Position numbers and translations under genes: made by a program
In this document: one piece after another, positions 13,391 through 14,258 of the stretch
Layout: each line of letters begins with the position of its first letter
How positions within the stretch are numbered: position 1 is the stretch's first letter
Assembly: GCA_947629225.1 (NCBI GenBank)
Contig: CANRCY010000019.1
Span: 1 to 14,258, forward strand
Reading direction: 5' to 3'
DNA length: 14,258 nt
Source: an uncultured Clostridia bacterium
Lineage (GTDB): Bacteria > Bacillota > Clostridia > Christensenellales > Borkfalkiaceae
Notes under the pieces: generated by a model
What the model saw: only the letters and a program-made list of their open reading frames with translations
Told to the model about the DNA's origin: nothing
Database searches by the model: none

Positions 13391-14258
13391 TTATTTTACG
13401 CGGATCTCTTTCGTCCCGCCCATGTACGTCCAAAGCACTTCGGGGATCTCCACGCTTCCGTCTGCGCGGAGATGATTTTCGAGGAAGGCGATGAGCATGC
13501 GCGGCGGCGCGACGACCGTGTTGTTGAGGGTGTGCGCAAATTCGCTCCCCTTTTCCGTTTTATAGCGGATCCCGAGGCGGCGCGCCTGTGCGTCCGTCAG
13601 GTTGGAGCACGACCCCACTTCGAAATATTTCTTCTGGCGGGGAGACCATGCCTCCACGTCGCAGCTGCGGAATTTGAGGTCGGCGAGATCTCCCGAACAG
13701 CATTCGAGCTGGCGGACGGGAATGCCCATGGAGACGAACAGCTCCACCGTGTAGTTCCACATCTTTTCGTACCACATACAGCTGTCTTCGGGCTTGCAGA
13801 TGACGATCATTTCCTGCTTTTCGAATTGGTGAATGCGGTAAATGCCCCGCTCCTCGATGCCGTGAGCGCCCTTCTCCTTGCGGAAGCAGGGGGAATAGCT
13901 CGTGAGGGTCAAGGGAAGTTTGCTCTCGTCGATGGTCTGTCCCATGAATCTTCCGATCATGGAATGCTCGCTCGTGCCGATGAGGTAGAGGTCCTCCCCC
14001 TCGATCTTATACATCATGCCGTCCATCTCTTCGAAGCTCATCACCCCCGTGACGACGGAAGAGCGGATCATGAAGGGCGGAATGCAATAGGTAAAGCCCT
14101 TTCCGATCATAAAGTCGCGCGCATAGCTCAAAATGGCAGAATGCAGGCGCGCCACGTCCCCCGTGAGGTAGTAGAAGCCCTGCCCGCTCGTGCGGCGCGC
14201 GCTGTCGATGTCGATGCCGTCGAGCTTTTCCAGAATATCGAGATGATAGGGCACGTCG
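13391..14258 (-). CDS. serS: Seryl-tRNA synthetase, C-terminal catalytic part (5' end beyond the window)
   Basis: SerRS charges tRNA-Ser, and the same enzyme supplies Ser-tRNA-Sec where selenocysteine is used. The frame is open from the right edge to a TAA at 13391, giving 288 residues. These are essentially the class II core without the N-terminal coiled coil that binds the long tRNA arm. Visible signatures, numbered from the first complete codon: LIGTSEHSMIG (92-102), motif 2 region SPCFRKEKGAHGIEERGIYR (122-141), HQFEKQEM (143-150), ECCSGDLADLK (185-195), FEVGSCSNLTDAQARR (212-227) and motif 3 region HTLNNTVVAPPRMLIAFLEN (242-261). It is the first visible gene of the serS-exonuclease-rsmF group. 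Any promoter or leader is outside the window. Confidence 0.96.
   Translation of the reverse strand, partial: DVPYHLDILEKLDGIDIDSARRTSGQGFYYLTGDVARLHSAILSYARDFMIGKGFTYCIPPFMIRSSVVTGVMSFEEMDGMMYKIEGEDLYLIGTSEHSMIGRFMGQTIDESKLPLTLTSYSPCFRKEKGAHGIEERGIYRIHQFEKQEMIVICKPEDSCMWYEKMWNYTVELFVSMGIPVRQLECCSGDLADLKFRSCDVEAWSPRQKKYFEVGSCSNLTDAQARRLGIRYKTEKGSEFAHTLNNTVVAPPRMLIAFLENHLRADGSVEIPEVLWTYMGGTKEIRVK

Noticed and set aside
1..14258. tRNA genes, CRISPR arrays, prophage or transposase genes
   Set aside because: I found no tRNA T-loop pattern with matching acceptor arms, no regularly spaced direct repeats, and no mobile-element protein motifs.

Overview
The window looks like chromosomal DNA from a Gram-positive, Clostridia-like Firmicute with a fairly GC-rich genome. 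The evidence is a T-box leader on pheST, canonical sigma-A promoters with 17-base spacers, strong GGAGG-type ribosome binding sites, Firmicute-style PheS with a CxxC...CxxC insert, and a Maf-MreB gene neighbourhood. An uncultured gut lineage such as the Christensenellales is possible, but that is inference. There are no rRNA or tRNA genes, CRISPR arrays, phage genes or transposase genes.

Left part (1-5505, all minus strand). Reading leftward, a sigma-A promoter at 5477-5505 drives a tightly overlapping cluster: Ppx/GppA-HD phosphatase, Maf pyrophosphatase and a divergent MreB-like actin. Twelve bases past the mreB stop, a near-perfect promoter (2300-2328) starts a tRNA-Phe-responsive T-box leader with an overlapping antiterminator and terminator. 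This controls pheS and pheT; pheT runs off the left edge.

Middle (5554-11073). Two half-length TauE/SafE-type membrane proteins abut head to tail on the minus strand and are divergent from a 1205-residue plus-strand gene. That gene encodes an acidic surface protein with a lipoprotein-type signal at the N-terminus, three related jelly-roll-like modules, and a C-terminal transmembrane anchor with a basic tail. It ends in a strong terminator. Directly behind that terminator, a new promoter reads a structured leader of about 125 bases, with competing hairpins, and then pnuC, a nicotinamide riboside-type vitamin transporter with its own terminator.

Right part (11062-14258, all minus strand). A presumptive operon runs serS (5' end beyond the right edge), a DEDDh exonuclease fused to a BRCT-like domain, and an RsmF-type 16S rRNA m5C methyltransferase. 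The methyltransferase carries an apparent frameshift near 12214-12216 and an in-frame GC-rich palindrome (11527-11551) that looks like an inserted repeat.

Most genes are housekeeping: aminoacyl-tRNA synthesis, rRNA modification, nucleotide clean-up and cell shape. I see no obvious defence or biosynthetic system. The best candidates for something undescribed are the pnuC leader RNA, the three-module doubly anchored surface protein, the MreB-like protein lacking the residues that position the hydrolytic water, and the palindrome embedded in the methyltransferase gene.
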